Positions 42,508 through 51,895 of a stretch of 64,000 nucleotides of DNA are shown piece after piece. The stretch lies in contig NZ_JAGPNL010000001.1 of the NCBI RefSeq assembly GCF_018069565.1, forward strand, positions 806,001-870,000. Direction: 5' to 3'. Position numbers and translations under genes: made by a program. Numbering within the stretch: the first letter of the stretch is position 1; the number at the start of each line of letters is the position of its first letter. The notes beneath the pieces were generated by a model. That model was not told the origin of the DNA. It saw only the letters and a program-made list of their open reading frames with translations, and did no database searches. Source of the stretch: Streptomyces tagetis (GTDB taxonomy: Bacteria; Actinomycetota; Actinomycetes; Streptomycetales; Streptomycetaceae).

Positions 42508-42779
42508 GGATCATTCCTCACTCGGGACGATGTGTCGGGAGCAAGCTAGCAGCGAGAGCGGCCGTCCGAAGGAGTTCCCCGGGCGCACTGCTCCCCCTTC
42601 CGGCCGCCGTCCGGGTAATACCGGAGAGGCGGCCCCGGACACCGATTCACCTTCCGGTGGAACAGGCCGAGTTGACGTCCTTGCCAGCGTAAGGCCGCTT
42701 TCGGCGCGTGACCATACGGAGACGATTGTCTGGCAGATATTCGCTGTTCCTCGAACGCGGTATGCGGCATTTCCTTCCG
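42508..42779. other. 272-base intergenic region upstream of the ATP-grasp gene
   Basis: Same-strand gap between the NB-ARC gene end and the ATP-grasp start, partly AT-richer. A weak minus-strand promoter is possible: TTCGGA (42570-42565), 16 bases, TAGCTT (42548-42543), giving a ~30-base leader. A 74-codon minus-strand frame at 42546-42770 lacks a ribosome site and typical codon bias and is not called. Confidence 0.35.
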
Positions 42780-45773
42780 TCACCGCTGTTCGCCGATCTT
42801 CCGCAACTGGTCCTCGGCGCCGCGCGTCTCCGGGTGGTCGGCGCCCAGGACCCGGCGGCAGCGGCGCACGGTGTCCTCCTGCAACTCCCTTGCCCGGTCG
42901 AGCAGGTGGAGGTGGTGCAGGGTCTCGCACAGCGCCCGCGCGGTGCGCAGGCTCTGCGGATGATCCGCGCCGAGCACCCGGCGGGAACGCGTCAGCGTCT
43001 CCTCCTGGAGCGCCAACGCCTGCTGGAGCATGCCGAGTTTGCGCAGGATGGTGGTGTACGAGGTGGCCGCCCGCAGGGTGTGCGGGTGGTCCTCGCCGAA
43101 GACCCGGCGGCAGCGCGCGAGGGTGTCCTCGTCGAGGACGCGGGCCTTCGCGTACTCGCCGAGGGCCACCAGGTCGGCCGCCAGGTGGTTCGCCGAGCGC
43201 AGGGTGTCCGGGTGGTCGTCCCCGAGGACCCGGCGGTAGCGGACCAGGGTGTCCTCGTGCAGCCGCCGCGCTTCGTCGTAGTGGCCCAGCGCGCTCAGGT
43301 CGGCGGCGAGGTGGTTGGCGGAGTGCAGGGTGTGCGGGTGGTCCTCGCCGAGCACGTTCCGGTACGAGCGCAGCGTCTCGGCCTGGAGCGCGCGGGCCGC
43401 CGCGTACTGCCCGAGCAGGCGCAGGTTGATCGCGCTGCCGTGGGCGAGGCGCAGGGTGTCCGGGTGGCCGCCGCCCAGCACGCGGTGGTAGCGGGGGAGG
43501 GCGTCGTCGTAGAGGCGGCGGGCCTCCTCGTAGTGGCCCTGCTCCCGCAGGGCTCGGGCCAGGCAGCGGGTCGCCCACAGCACGTGGACGTCGTCGGCGC
43601 CGAGGTGGCGCAGCCAGGACGCGCGCAGGGCGCGGGTCAGCCGGGCGCCCGCGTCGGCGTCGCCGCGCTCGATCAGGTACCAGGAGGTGTCGCAGGCGAG
43701 GATGCGCAGGTGCAGGTCGGTCGGGGTGGTCGGCTCGACGGCCAGGACGTGCGGGACCATCGGCGCCCACGCGGTCCAGGTGGCGGGGTCCTCCGGGTCG
43801 CCGGGCGCGTTGGCGACGAGGAGGGCGCGGGCGTGCCGGCGTACGCGGGCGCGCGCGGGCTCCGGCAGCAGATCGCGGACGACGCCCTGCACCAGCCGGT
43901 GCAGCCGTACGCCGTCCCGGTTGCTCTTGGCCAGGCCGAAGCGGACGGCGGTGCCGATGGCCCGCCGCAGCCGCATCTCGTCCGCCGCGACCTCGGCGAG
44001 GGCGGCGATCGGCTCGTCGTCGCCGGCCGCGATGTCCTCGACGCTCATCAGCCAGCGCACCGGCACCGACTCGGGCGCCAGCAGCGCGCAGACCCGCACC
44101 GTCGCCAGCCCCACCGGGTCGGCCTGGGCGAGCTGGTCCAGGCTGAGGCCGATGACGGCGGCGAGGGAACGCGGGTAGTCCCCGGCGTCGCCCTCGCTGA
44201 GCAGGGCCGCCGGATGGGCCTGGAGCAGGGCGAGGTAGTCGCCGACGCCGGTCGCGGTCTCGGAGAGGAAGCCGCCGGCCTGGCAGAGCGCGAGGGGCAG
44301 GAAGTCCAGCTCCCCGGCGAGGGATTCGGCCTCCTCCCGGCGCAGGTCGGGGCAGTGGGTCTGGAGCAGGGCCACCGACTCGGCGGCGGCCATGACGTCC
44401 ACGGGGGTGATGGCGGCGATGCGCTCCCAGCCGCCGGCCCGCGAGGTGATCAGCACGTGGCCGGGGCCGCCGGGCAGCCACTCGGAGACGCCCGCCCGTT
44501 CCTCGGCGTTGTCGAAGATGAGCAGCCAGCGGTCCCGGCCGCGCAGGAACGCCTTGGTGACGGCCGCCGCGGTCACCGTGTCGGTGCCCCGCTCGACCAG
44601 CTCCAGTTGCACGGCGAGGGCCGCGATCTGCTCGCCGACCAGCGAGGAGTCCTCGGAGGCGACCCACCACACGAGGTCGTACTCGTCGGCGTGGCGGTGG
44701 GCGTACTCGACGGCGATCTGGGTCTTGCCCACCCCGCCCGGTCCGCGCAGCGCCTGGACCACCGAGGCACCGCCCTGCCCGAACCGCTCCCGCAGCCTGC
44801 CGAGGATGGTGTCCCGGCCGGTGAACTCGGGGTTGCGGGGCTCCAGGTTCCAGATGGTCGGCAGCCCGCCCGCGACGCGCTCGCGCGCCGGGCGGGGCCC
44901 GCGCGGTCCGGGCACGGCGGCGGAACGGACCACGACGACGGGGGCGGCGGCCCCGCCCGGCCCGGTCGCCCCGGTCACCGCCGCCCCGGCCGCCTCCGCC
45001 CCGGCGGACTCCGTGACGGTGGCTCCGGCGAGGGCGGGGGAGGGGTTGCGCACCAGCGTCAGCATCTGCTGGGCGGTGACCGTGTCGGGGTGGTCGGCAC
45101 CCAGCGACGTGGCGCAGTCCTCGGCCAGTCGCCGCGCCGCCGCCTCCGCCTCCTCGTACCGGCCCCGCGCGGCCAACACCTCGATCACCCCGCACCGGGC
45201 CCGGAAGAACGCCGGCGCGTGGCGCGCGGACAGGGCCCGCTGGAGGTCGGCCACCGCCCCGTAGACCACGCCCGCCGACGACCAGTGGCCCTCGCCGCGC
45301 AGCGCGTCACCGACCGACGTCCACGCCCGTGCCGCCCGCTCCACCGCGAGGCCCTGCTGTCTCAGCCGCTCGCGCAACTCCGTGACCTGCTGCTCCAGTT
45401 CAGCGGCACGGCGGCCGTCGTAGGGGACCATCCGGCCGGTGCCGTCCGGACGCTGGGCAGGTTCACCGACCTTGTACCGCACCGCCAGCCGGTTCCACGT
45501 GCTCTCCCACACCCGGATCTCGTCGGGCTCCGCCCCGCACAGCTCGACGAAGGTCAGCAGGAACGCCTTGCTGGGGAACCGGCGGCCCCGCAGCACCTCG
45601 CCGAGGGTGGTCCGGGGAAGGGAATGCCCCTTTCCGAGGGCCACCGCGGCCTTTTCCAGATCCCGGTACGAAGGGCTGTCCGCGCGTGCCCGCAACATCT
45701 GAAGGAAACGCGACAACTCCTCCGTACTGTCCGACCTCGAAGGATCAATGCGTCCTTCCGAGCCTTGATCCAT
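42780..45773 (-). CDS. NB-ARC/TPR STAND protein with N-terminal XRE-like domain
   Basis: 997 residues from ATG 45773, preceded by GGGGGAG. Residues ~10-90 look like a helix-turn-helix (FLQMLRARADSPSYRDLEKAAVALGKGHSLPRTTLGEVLRG). Then comes a coiled segment and an early TPR. The NB-ARC ATPase (~335-600) has TIWNLEPRNPEFTGRDTILGRL, P-loop GPGGVGKTQIA, LLIFDNAEE and GGPGHVLITSR. Residues ~760-990 are five to six 42-residue TPR_10 repeats (LG.DHPDTL.....LA..L..LG.Y..AR.L...TL). It is a signal-responsive ATPase switch. It resembles FxsT-type TPR proteins, but no FxsA or FxsB partner is present, so a general regulator or defence-like STAND role is equally possible. Confidence 0.9.
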   Translation of the reverse strand: MDQGSEGRIDPSRSDSTEELSRFLQMLRARADSPSYRDLEKAAVALGKGHSLPRTTLGEVLRGRRFPSKAFLLTFVELCGAEPDEIRVWESTWNRLAVRYKVGEPAQRPDGTGRMVPYDGRRAAELEQQVTELRERLRQQGLAVERAARAWTSVGDALRGEGHWSSAGVVYGAVADLQRALSARHAPAFFRARCGVIEVLAARGRYEEAEAAARRLAEDCATSLGADHPDTVTAQQMLTLVRNPSPALAGATVTESAGAEAAGAAVTGATGPGGAAAPVVVVRSAAVPGPRGPRPARERVAGGLPTIWNLEPRNPEFTGRDTILGRLRERFGQGGASVVQALRGPGGVGKTQIAVEYAHRHADEYDLVWWVASEDSSLVGEQIAALAVQLELVERGTDTVTAAAVTKAFLRGRDRWLLIFDNAEERAGVSEWLPGGPGHVLITSRAGGWERIAAITPVDVMAAAESVALLQTHCPDLRREEAESLAGELDFLPLALCQAGGFLSETATGVGDYLALLQAHPAALLSEGDAGDYPRSLAAVIGLSLDQLAQADPVGLATVRVCALLAPESVPVRWLMSVEDIAAGDDEPIAALAEVAADEMRLRRAIGTAVRFGLAKSNRDGVRLHRLVQGVVRDLLPEPARARVRRHARALLVANAPGDPEDPATWTAWAPMVPHVLAVEPTTPTDLHLRILACDTSWYLIERGDADAGARLTRALRASWLRHLGADDVHVLWATRCLARALREQGHYEEARRLYDDALPRYHRVLGGGHPDTLRLAHGSAINLRLLGQYAAARALQAETLRSYRNVLGEDHPHTLHSANHLAADLSALGHYDEARRLHEDTLVRYRRVLGDDHPDTLRSANHLAADLVALGEYAKARVLDEDTLARCRRVFGEDHPHTLRAATSYTTILRKLGMLQQALALQEETLTRSRRVLGADHPQSLRTARALCETLHHLHLLDRARELQEDTVRRCRRVLGADHPETRGAEDQLRKIGEQR

Positions 45774-46010
45774 TCGTCTCCCCCGAATGCAAGGTCGCTG
45801 TCCGGTGGTGTCCCGGAACGTCCAACATCTTAGGTGTCCCACGCCAATTCGGGACGCCCGTTGTCCCAATTCCATGGGGCGCCGTCCCGCGCCGGTCGGA
45901 TCGGTACCCGGTTTCATCTGGCTTTGGCCGTACGGCTGGTGGGACACCCCGGCTTCTTGCTCCGATGAACCGTCAGAGTTCGGCACGGCTCGGCCTCCAG
46001 GGAGGAACCG
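45774..46010. promoter_or_regulatory. divergent promoter region with repeated GTCCC motifs
   Basis: GTGTCCC occurs at 45808 and 45834, TTGTCCC at 45861 and CGTCCC at 45883. The third copy is the right arm of GGGAC-N7-GTCCC (45851-45867), which is flanked on both sides by AATT. Spacings of 26, 27 and about 22 bases suggest repeated binding by one protein. The start codons of both divergent genes flank the region. Confidence 0.4.
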
Positions 46011-46385
46011 GTGATCAGGAATCGAGGGGACGGCTTCCCGGCCCGCGGGCGGGACGGCACGGCACGCGGGAAGCGGCTCGTGGCGGTCTGCGCCCTCCTC
46101 GGCGCGGCGGCCGGGTTCACGATGAGCCTTCTGGGCGCCGCGGCCGTGGACGCCGGCAGCTTCGGCCTGGCGCTCGCCGCGGCGGCGCTCAAACTGCTCC
46201 CGGCCGCCGGCGACGGGGGCCGGCGTGCGGAAGGCGCGGACGGGGACGGCTCGTCCGGCCGGTCGCCGGGCGGGCCCACGGACAGCGCCGCCGACGCGGA
46301 CGCCCGCCGCCGCGGGGACGGCGCGGACCGCCCCGGTGCCGTACCGGAGCAGCGCGGCGAGCCGGGCCCGGCCGACGGGGGCTGA
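46011..46385 (+). CDS. small hypothetical membrane protein
   Basis: 124 residues from GTG 46011, preceded by GGGAGGAA at ideal distance. Residues ~21-65 contain two hydrophobic stretches (LVAVCALLGAAAGFTMSLLGAAAV, GSFGLALAAAALKLL). The C-terminal half is Gly/Asp/Arg-rich and probably disordered. No family recognised. It is divergent from the NB-ARC regulator and may be controlled by it. Confidence 0.6.
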   Translation: MIRNRGDGFPARGRDGTARGKRLVAVCALLGAAAGFTMSLLGAAAVDAGSFGLALAAAALKLLPAAGDGGRRAEGADGDGSSGRSPGGPTDSAADADARRRGDGADRPGAVPEQRGEPGPADGG

Positions 46386-46527
46386 CCGCCCGTACACGCC
46401 CCTGACCTCCCGTATCCGCCGTGCCGGGGCGGACCGGGGGCCGCGCCACGGCGGGCCGGCGCGGCGTCACGGCCGGGGCGGAGGCGCTCCTGGCAGGCCC
46501 TTGCACCGGGGCGTAACGTGGCGCACC

Positions 46528-47361
46528 ATGAAGATCCTCATCAGCGCCGACATGGAGGGCGCCACCGGTGTCACCTGGCCGGCCGACGTGCTGCCCGGGA
46601 CGCCGCAGTGGGAACGGTGCCGGCCGATGTTCACCTCGGACGTCAACGCCGCCGCGCTCGGCTTCCTCGACGGCGGCGCCGACGAGGTCCTCGTGAACGA
46701 GGCCCACTGGTCCATGCGCAACCTCCTGCTGGAGCGGCTCGACGACCGGGTGCAGATGCTCACCGGACGGCACAAGGAGCTGTCCATGGTGGAGGGCGTG
46801 CAACACGGCGACGTGGACGGCATCGCCTTCATCGGCTACCACGGCGGCGCCGGCATGGAGGGCGTCCTCGCCCACACCTACCTCGCCAACCAGATCACCG
46901 GCGTCTGGCTCAACGGCGTCCGGGCCAGCGAGGGGCTGCTCAACGCGCACGTCGTCGCCGAGTACGGGGTGCCCGTCGTACTGGTCACCGGCGACGACGT
47001 GGCCTGCGAGGACGCGCTCGGCTACGCGCCGCAGGCGCTGAAGGTCGCCGTCAAGGACCACGTCTCGCGCTACGCCGCGGTCTGCCGCACCCCGGCCCGG
47101 ACCGCCGCCGACATCCGCGCGGCGGCCCAGCGGGCGATGGCGGTCGCCGGGCGGCGCGAACCGGTGGCCGGCGGGCCGTTCACCGTGGACGTCGAGTTCG
47201 ACGCCGAGCACCTGGCGGCGGCCTCGACCGTCGTGCCCGGCGTGGCCCGCAGCGGGGAGCGCCGCGTGGCCTACACCCACGAGACGATGTTCGAGGCCAT
47301 CCGGACCTTCAAGGCGGTCACCACGATCGCCTCGGCCGCCGTGGAGGAGCAGTATGGCTGA
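46528..47361 (+). CDS. M55 D-aminopeptidase (DppA-like)
   Basis: 277 residues. Opening MKILISADMEGATGV carries the zinc-binding Asp and Glu of DppA. Later blocks include VNEAHWSMRNLLLERL, FIGYHGGAGMEGVLAHTY (His ligand, GG loop) and NEYG-type VVAEYGVPVVLVTGDDVACEDA. The family releases N-terminal D-amino acids from short peptides as a toroidal decamer. There is no Shine-Dalgarno; TAACGT lies 8 bases before ATG, suggesting a leaderless mRNA. First gene of a four-peptidase operon; its end overlaps the next gene by 8 bases. Confidence 0.92.
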   Translation: MKILISADMEGATGVTWPADVLPGTPQWERCRPMFTSDVNAAALGFLDGGADEVLVNEAHWSMRNLLLERLDDRVQMLTGRHKELSMVEGVQHGDVDGIAFIGYHGGAGMEGVLAHTYLANQITGVWLNGVRASEGLLNAHVVAEYGVPVVLVTGDDVACEDALGYAPQALKVAVKDHVSRYAAVCRTPARTAADIRAAAQRAMAVAGRREPVAGGPFTVDVEFDAEHLAAASTVVPGVARSGERRVAYTHETMFEAIRTFKAVTTIASAAVEEQYG

Positions 47362-48697
47362 GCAGACGCCGGCCCCCGACGCACAGGCGTTCGACGAGGT
47401 GGTCCGCTTCACCTCCGACCTGATCCGCATCGACACCACCAACCGGGGCGGCGGCGACTGCCGCGAACGGCCGGCCGCCGAGTACGCCGCCGCACGGCTC
47501 GCCGAGGCCGGGATCGAACCGACCCTGCTGGAGCGCACCGAGGGCCGCACCAACGTCGTCGCCCGCGTCGAGGGCACCGACCCCGGCGCCGACGCGCTCC
47601 TCCTCCACGGTCACCTGGACGTGGTGCCCGCCGAACCGGCCGACTGGAGCGTGCACCCCTTCTCCGGGGAGATCCGCGACGGCGTCGTCTGGGGGCGCGG
47701 CGCGGTCGACATGAAGAACATGGACGCCATGATCCTCTCCGTCGTACGGGCCTGGGCCCGGCACGGCGTGCGGCCCCGCCGGGACATCGTGATCGCCTTC
47801 ACCGCCGACGAGGAGGCCAGCGCCGAGGACGGCTCCGGCTTCCTCGCCGACCGGCACGCCGGGCTGTTCGAGGGCTGCACCGAGGGCGTCAGCGAGTCCG
47901 GCGCCTTCACCTTCCACGACGGCGCGGGCCGCCAGATCTACCCGATCGCGGCGGGCGAGCGCGGCACCGGCTGGCTCCGGCTCACCGCCCGCGGCCGGGC
48001 CGGGCACGGCTCCAAGGTCAACCGCGAGAACGCGGTCACCCGGCTCGCCGCGGCGATCACCCGCATCGGCGACCACCCCTGGCCGCCGCGGCTGACCCCG
48101 ACCGTGCGCGCCTGCCTGGAGGCACTCGCCGCCCTCTACGGCATCGAGACCGGCCCCGACGGCATCGGCTCCGACCCGGCCGAGGTCGACGCCCTGCTCG
48201 ACAAGCTCGGCCCCGCCGCCGCCCTGGTCGAGGCCACCGTCCGCAACAGCGCCAACCCGACGATGCTGGACGCCGGTTACAAGGTGAACGTGATCCCCGG
48301 CGAGGCCGTCGCCCACGTCGACGGACGCTTCCTGCCCGGCGGCGAGGACGAGTTCCGCGAGACCCTCGACCGGCTCACCGGCCCCGACGTGGAGTGGGAG
48401 TTCGACCACCGCGAGCCCGCCCTGTACGCGCCGGTCGACTCGCCGACCTTCGCGCGGATGCGCGCCGCCGTCGAGGAGTTCGCCCCCGAGGGGCACGTCG
48501 TCCCGTACTGCATGTCGGGCGGCACCGACGCCAAGCAGTTCTCCCGGCTCGGCATCACCGGCTACGGCTTCGCGCCGCTGCGGCTGCCGGAGGGCCTCGA
48601 CTACCAGGCCCTCTTCCACGGCGTCGACGAACGCGTCCCCGTCGAGGCGCTGCACTTCGGTGTCGACGTCCTCGACCGGTTCCTGCGCACGGCCTGA
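47354..48697 (+). CDS. M20 family metallopeptidase
   Basis: 447 residues. Zinc site: LLLHGHLDVVPA (His), WGRGAVDMKNMDA (bridging Asp), FTADEEAS (general base Glu and Glu ligand), and the terminal His in LFHGVDERVP. The dimerisation insertion begins AGERGTGWLRLTARGRAGHGSK. It hydrolyses terminal residues from short peptides or N-acyl amino acids. Translationally coupled to the M55 gene. Confidence 0.93.
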   Translation: MAEQTPAPDAQAFDEVVRFTSDLIRIDTTNRGGGDCRERPAAEYAAARLAEAGIEPTLLERTEGRTNVVARVEGTDPGADALLLHGHLDVVPAEPADWSVHPFSGEIRDGVVWGRGAVDMKNMDAMILSVVRAWARHGVRPRRDIVIAFTADEEASAEDGSGFLADRHAGLFEGCTEGVSESGAFTFHDGAGRQIYPIAAGERGTGWLRLTARGRAGHGSKVNRENAVTRLAAAITRIGDHPWPPRLTPTVRACLEALAALYGIETGPDGIGSDPAEVDALLDKLGPAAALVEATVRNSANPTMLDAGYKVNVIPGEAVAHVDGRFLPGGEDEFRETLDRLTGPDVEWEFDHREPALYAPVDSPTFARMRAAVEEFAPEGHVVPYCMSGGTDAKQFSRLGITGYGFAPLRLPEGLDYQALFHGVDERVPVEALHFGVDVLDRFLRTA

Positions 48698-48763
48698 CGC
48701 ACGGCATCCGGGAGCACGGGCGCCGTGGAAGAGGCGCGCGGGCTCCCGGGAGGAGTGAGAGGA

Positions 48764-50728
48764 GTGAGACGGACAGTGCAGACCCTGGCGTACGGATCGT
48801 GGCCCTCGCCGATCGACGCGGAGACCGCCGCCGCGCACGACGGGCGCCCCGAGGACGTGGGCTTCGTCGGCGACGAGGTGTGGTGGAGCGCGCCCCGCCC
48901 GGCCGAGGGCGGCCGGCGCACCCTGGTACGGCGCCGGAGCGACGGCACCGAGGAGGCGGTGCTGCCCGCGCCGTGGAACGTGCGCAGCCGCGTCATCGAG
49001 TACGGCGGCCGGGCCTGGGGCGCCTACCCGGCGGACGGGGGACCACGCGTGGTCTTCGTCCACTTCGACGACCAGCGGCTCTACGCCTGGACGCCCGGCA
49101 GCGAGCCGCGCCCGCTGACCCCTCTCTCCCCGGTGGGCGGCGGAGTGCGCTGGGCCGACCCGCGGCCTCGCCCGGAACGCGGCGAGGTCTGGTGCGTCCT
49201 GGAGGAGTTCACCGGCGAGGGACCCGGCGACGTACGCCGGGTGCAGGCCGCCGTCCCCCTCGACGGCTCCGCCGCCGACGACCGGGGCGCCGTCCGCGAA
49301 CTCACCGACGACCGCCACCGGTTCGTCACCGGAGCCCGCGTCTCGCCCGACGGGCGGCGCGCGGCCTGGATCGCCTGGGACCACCCCCGCATGCCGTGGG
49401 ACGGCACCGAACTGCTCGTCGCCGAGATCGGCCCCGACGGCGTCTTCGGCGAGCCGCGGACCGTCGCCGGCGGCCCCGAGGAGTCCGTCGCCCAGGCCGA
49501 CTGGACCGCCGCCGGGGAACTGCTCTGGGCCTCCGACCGCACCGGCTGGTGGAACCTCTACCGCGACGGGAAGCCGCTGTGCCCCCGCGAGGAGGAGTTC
49601 GCCGACGCGCTGTGGAAGATCGGCCAGCGCTGGTTCACCCCGCTCGACAACGGGCTGATCGCCGTCGTGCACGGCCGCGGCGCCACCGCCCTCGGCATAC
49701 TCGACCCGGAGACCGGCGAGGTCGTCGACGCGCCCGGCCCCTGGACCGAGTTCGCGCCCGCCCTGGCCGCCGACGGAGAGCGGATCGCCGCCGTCGGCGC
49801 GGGCCCGCACCGCGGCTACGAGGTCGTCGAACTGGACGCCCGTACCGGCCACACCCGCGTGATCGGCGCCCCGCACCGGGACGCCGTCGACCCCGCCCAC
49901 TACCCGCGCCCCGAGGTCCGCACCTTCGCCGGGCCCGGCGGACGCGAGATCCACGCCCACCTCTACCCGCCCCACCACCCGGAGTTCACCGGCCCCGCCG
50001 GTGAACTCCCGCCGTACGTGGTGTGGGCGCACGGCGGGCCCACCCACCGCTCGCCGCTCGTCCTCGACCTGGAGATCGCCTACTTCACCTCGCGCGGCAT
50101 CGGCGTCGTCGAGGTCGACTACGGCGGCTCCACCGGGTACGGCCGCGCCTACCGCAACCGGCTGCGCGGAGAGTGGGGCGTCGTCGACGTCGAGGACTGC
50201 GCCGCCGTCGCCCTCGCCCTCGCCGAGGAGGGACTCGCCGACCGGGACCGGCTCGCCGTACGGGGCGGCAGCGCGGGCGGCTGGACCGCGGCGGCCTCGC
50301 TGACCTCCACCGACGTGTACGCCTGCGGCACGGTGATCTACCCGATCCTGGACCTCGCCGGGTGGGGCGACGGGGAGACCCACGACTTCGAGTCCCGCTA
50401 CCTGGAGACCCTGGTCGGCCCCTACGCCGAGGTGCCCGAGCGGTACGCCGAGCGGTCGCCCGCCGAGCACGCCGACCGGATCACCGCCCCGTTCCTGCTG
50501 CTCCAGGGGCTGGACGACGCGATCTGCCCGCCCGTGCAGTGCGAGCGCTTCCTGGAGCGGATGGCGGGGCGCGGGGTGCCGCACGCCTACCTCGCCTTCG
50601 AGGGCGAGGGCCACGGATTCCGCCGGGCGGAGACCATGGTGCGCGCCCTGGAGGCCGAACTCTCCCTCTACGCCCAGGTCTTCGGCCTGACGCCGCCCGG
50701 CGTGCCGACGCTGGAGCTGTCCGGGTGA
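48764..50728 (+). CDS. S9 prolyl-oligopeptidase-family peptidase
   Basis: 654 residues from GTG 48764. GTG 48725 and GTG 48776 are alternatives; the GGGAGG and GAGAGGA purine runs around 48749-48763 make one of the later starts likelier. The N-terminal ~380 residues form a beta-propeller-like region (TRVIGAPHRDAVDPAHYPRPEVRTF at its end). The C-terminal alpha/beta-hydrolase domain has Ser in VRGGSAGGWTAAAS, Asp in LQGLDDAICPP and His in EGEGHGFR. No signal peptide, so it acts on cytoplasmic oligopeptides. Its stop overlaps the next start (GTGA). Confidence 0.9.
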   Translation: MRRTVQTLAYGSWPSPIDAETAAAHDGRPEDVGFVGDEVWWSAPRPAEGGRRTLVRRRSDGTEEAVLPAPWNVRSRVIEYGGRAWGAYPADGGPRVVFVHFDDQRLYAWTPGSEPRPLTPLSPVGGGVRWADPRPRPERGEVWCVLEEFTGEGPGDVRRVQAAVPLDGSAADDRGAVRELTDDRHRFVTGARVSPDGRRAAWIAWDHPRMPWDGTELLVAEIGPDGVFGEPRTVAGGPEESVAQADWTAAGELLWASDRTGWWNLYRDGKPLCPREEEFADALWKIGQRWFTPLDNGLIAVVHGRGATALGILDPETGEVVDAPGPWTEFAPALAADGERIAAVGAGPHRGYEVVELDARTGHTRVIGAPHRDAVDPAHYPRPEVRTFAGPGGREIHAHLYPPHHPEFTGPAGELPPYVVWAHGGPTHRSPLVLDLEIAYFTSRGIGVVEVDYGGSTGYGRAYRNRLRGEWGVVDVEDCAAVALALAEEGLADRDRLAVRGGSAGGWTAAASLTSTDVYACGTVIYPILDLAGWGDGETHDFESRYLETLVGPYAEVPERYAERSPAEHADRITAPFLLLQGLDDAICPPVQCERFLERMAGRGVPHAYLAFEGEGHGFRRAETMVRALEAELSLYAQVFGLTPPGVPTLELSG

Positions 50729-51645
50729 GGGAGCTGTCCCGTCCGGCCCGGCTCGCCCCCGGCGCCCGGGTCGCCGTCGTCGCGCCCAGCGGGCCCGTGC
50801 CCGGGGAGCGGCTGCGGGCCGGGGTCGAGGTGCTGCGCGGCTGGGGCCTCGACCCGGTCGTCGCCCCGCACGTCCTGGACCGGCACCCCCGCTTCGGCTA
50901 CCTGGCCGGCACGGACGCCGACCGGGCCGCCGACCTCCAGTCCGCCTGGTGCGACCCGGCCGTCGACGCCGTCCTGTGCGCCCGCGGCGGCTACGGCGCC
51001 CAGCGGATGGCCGACCTGCTCGACTGGGAGGCGATGCGGGCGGCCGGGCCGAAGGTCTTCGTCGGCTTCAGCGACATCACGGCGCTGCACGAGGCGTTCG
51101 CCTCCCGGCTCGGGCTGGTCACCCTGCACGGTCCGATGGCGGCCGGGGTCGACTTCCTCGGGACCGAGCGGGCCCGGGAGCACCTGCGGGCCACCCTGTT
51201 CGACCCGGAGTCGGTGCGTGCCCTGGCCTGGCCGGGGCGGGCCCTGGTCCCCGGCCGGGCGCGCGGCGTCACCCTGGGCGGCTGTCTGACCCTGCTCTCC
51301 AGCGAACTGGGCTCCCCGCTCGCCCGGCCCTCGGCGCGCGGCGGGCTGCTCTGCCTGGAGGACGTGGACGAGGAGACGTACCGGCTGGACCGCTGCCTGA
51401 CCCAGTTGCTGCGGGCGGGCTGGCTGGACGGGGTCCGCGGGGTGCTGCTCGGCTCCTGGGAGGGGTGCGCGGAGGCCGGGCTGCGGGAGATGCTGGCCGA
51501 CCGGCTCGGCGGGCTCGGCGTGCCGGTCGCCGAGGAGGTCGGATTCGGGCACGGCACGGGGGCGCTGACGGTGCCCTTCGGCACGGCGGCGGAGCTCGAC
51601 GCCGACGCCGGGACGCTGACACTGGACGCGCCGGCCCTGCGCTGA
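50725..51645 (+). CDS. S66 LD-carboxypeptidase
   Basis: 306 residues from GTG 50725. Nucleophile Ser is in VFVGFSDITALH; Glu/His partners are in LLCLEDVDEETYRLDR and VGFGHGTGALTVPFG. The N-terminal VAVVAPSGPVPGERLRAGVEVLRGWGLDPVV and CARGGYGAQRMADLLDW are typical. The family cuts the L-Lys/Dap-D-Ala bond of cytoplasmic muropeptides during wall recycling, or related amide bonds. With a D-aminopeptidase in the same operon, recycling of D-amino-acid peptides is a coherent role. Confidence 0.92.
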   Translation: MRELSRPARLAPGARVAVVAPSGPVPGERLRAGVEVLRGWGLDPVVAPHVLDRHPRFGYLAGTDADRAADLQSAWCDPAVDAVLCARGGYGAQRMADLLDWEAMRAAGPKVFVGFSDITALHEAFASRLGLVTLHGPMAAGVDFLGTERAREHLRATLFDPESVRALAWPGRALVPGRARGVTLGGCLTLLSSELGSPLARPSARGGLLCLEDVDEETYRLDRCLTQLLRAGWLDGVRGVLLGSWEGCAEAGLREMLADRLGGLGVPVAEEVGFGHGTGALTVPFGTAAELDADAGTLTLDAPALR

Positions 51646-51895
51646 GGGCCCGGCGGGGGCTCGGGGATGGGCGGGGCGCTCGGAGGGCGGACGGGCCGCC
51701 GGGGGCGGGGGCGGACGGACGGGCGTGGGGCGGGGCGAGGTCGGTCGGATGGGCGTCCGGGGCGAGGTGCGCGGTCGGGCGCGGGGCGAGGGCTCGGTCG
51801 GTCGGACGGGCGTCCGGGGCGAGTGGCGAGGTCCGGTGCGGGGCGAGGTGCGCGGTCCGGCGCCGGGTGCCGGAGGGCCGTCGTAGGGTGGCGGG
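51646..51895. repeat. 250-base intergenic region of degenerate GC-rich repeats
   Basis: TCGGTCGGAYGGGCGTCCGG plus GGCGAG recurs at 51741-51766 and 51798-51823 with one difference, and GGGGCGAGGTGCGCGGTC recurs near 51759 and 51841. No gene seen. Confidence 0.65.

Noticed and set aside
42546..42770. 74-codon minus-strand frame as a possible RiPP precursor for the P450/ATP-grasp pair
   Set aside because: No ribosome binding site, no leader/core character, poor codon bias, and it would end 38 bases before the ATP-grasp start without coupling.
42780..45773. FxSxx-COOH (Fxs) system
   Set aside because: Only the TPR/NB-ARC protein resembles FxsT; no FxsA-type peptide ending in F-x-S-x-x and no radical SAM partner is beside it.
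42708..45833. Plus-strand frame of over 1000 codons opposite the NB-ARC gene
   Set aside because: Antisense shadow; the minus strand carries a P-loop and TPR repeats.
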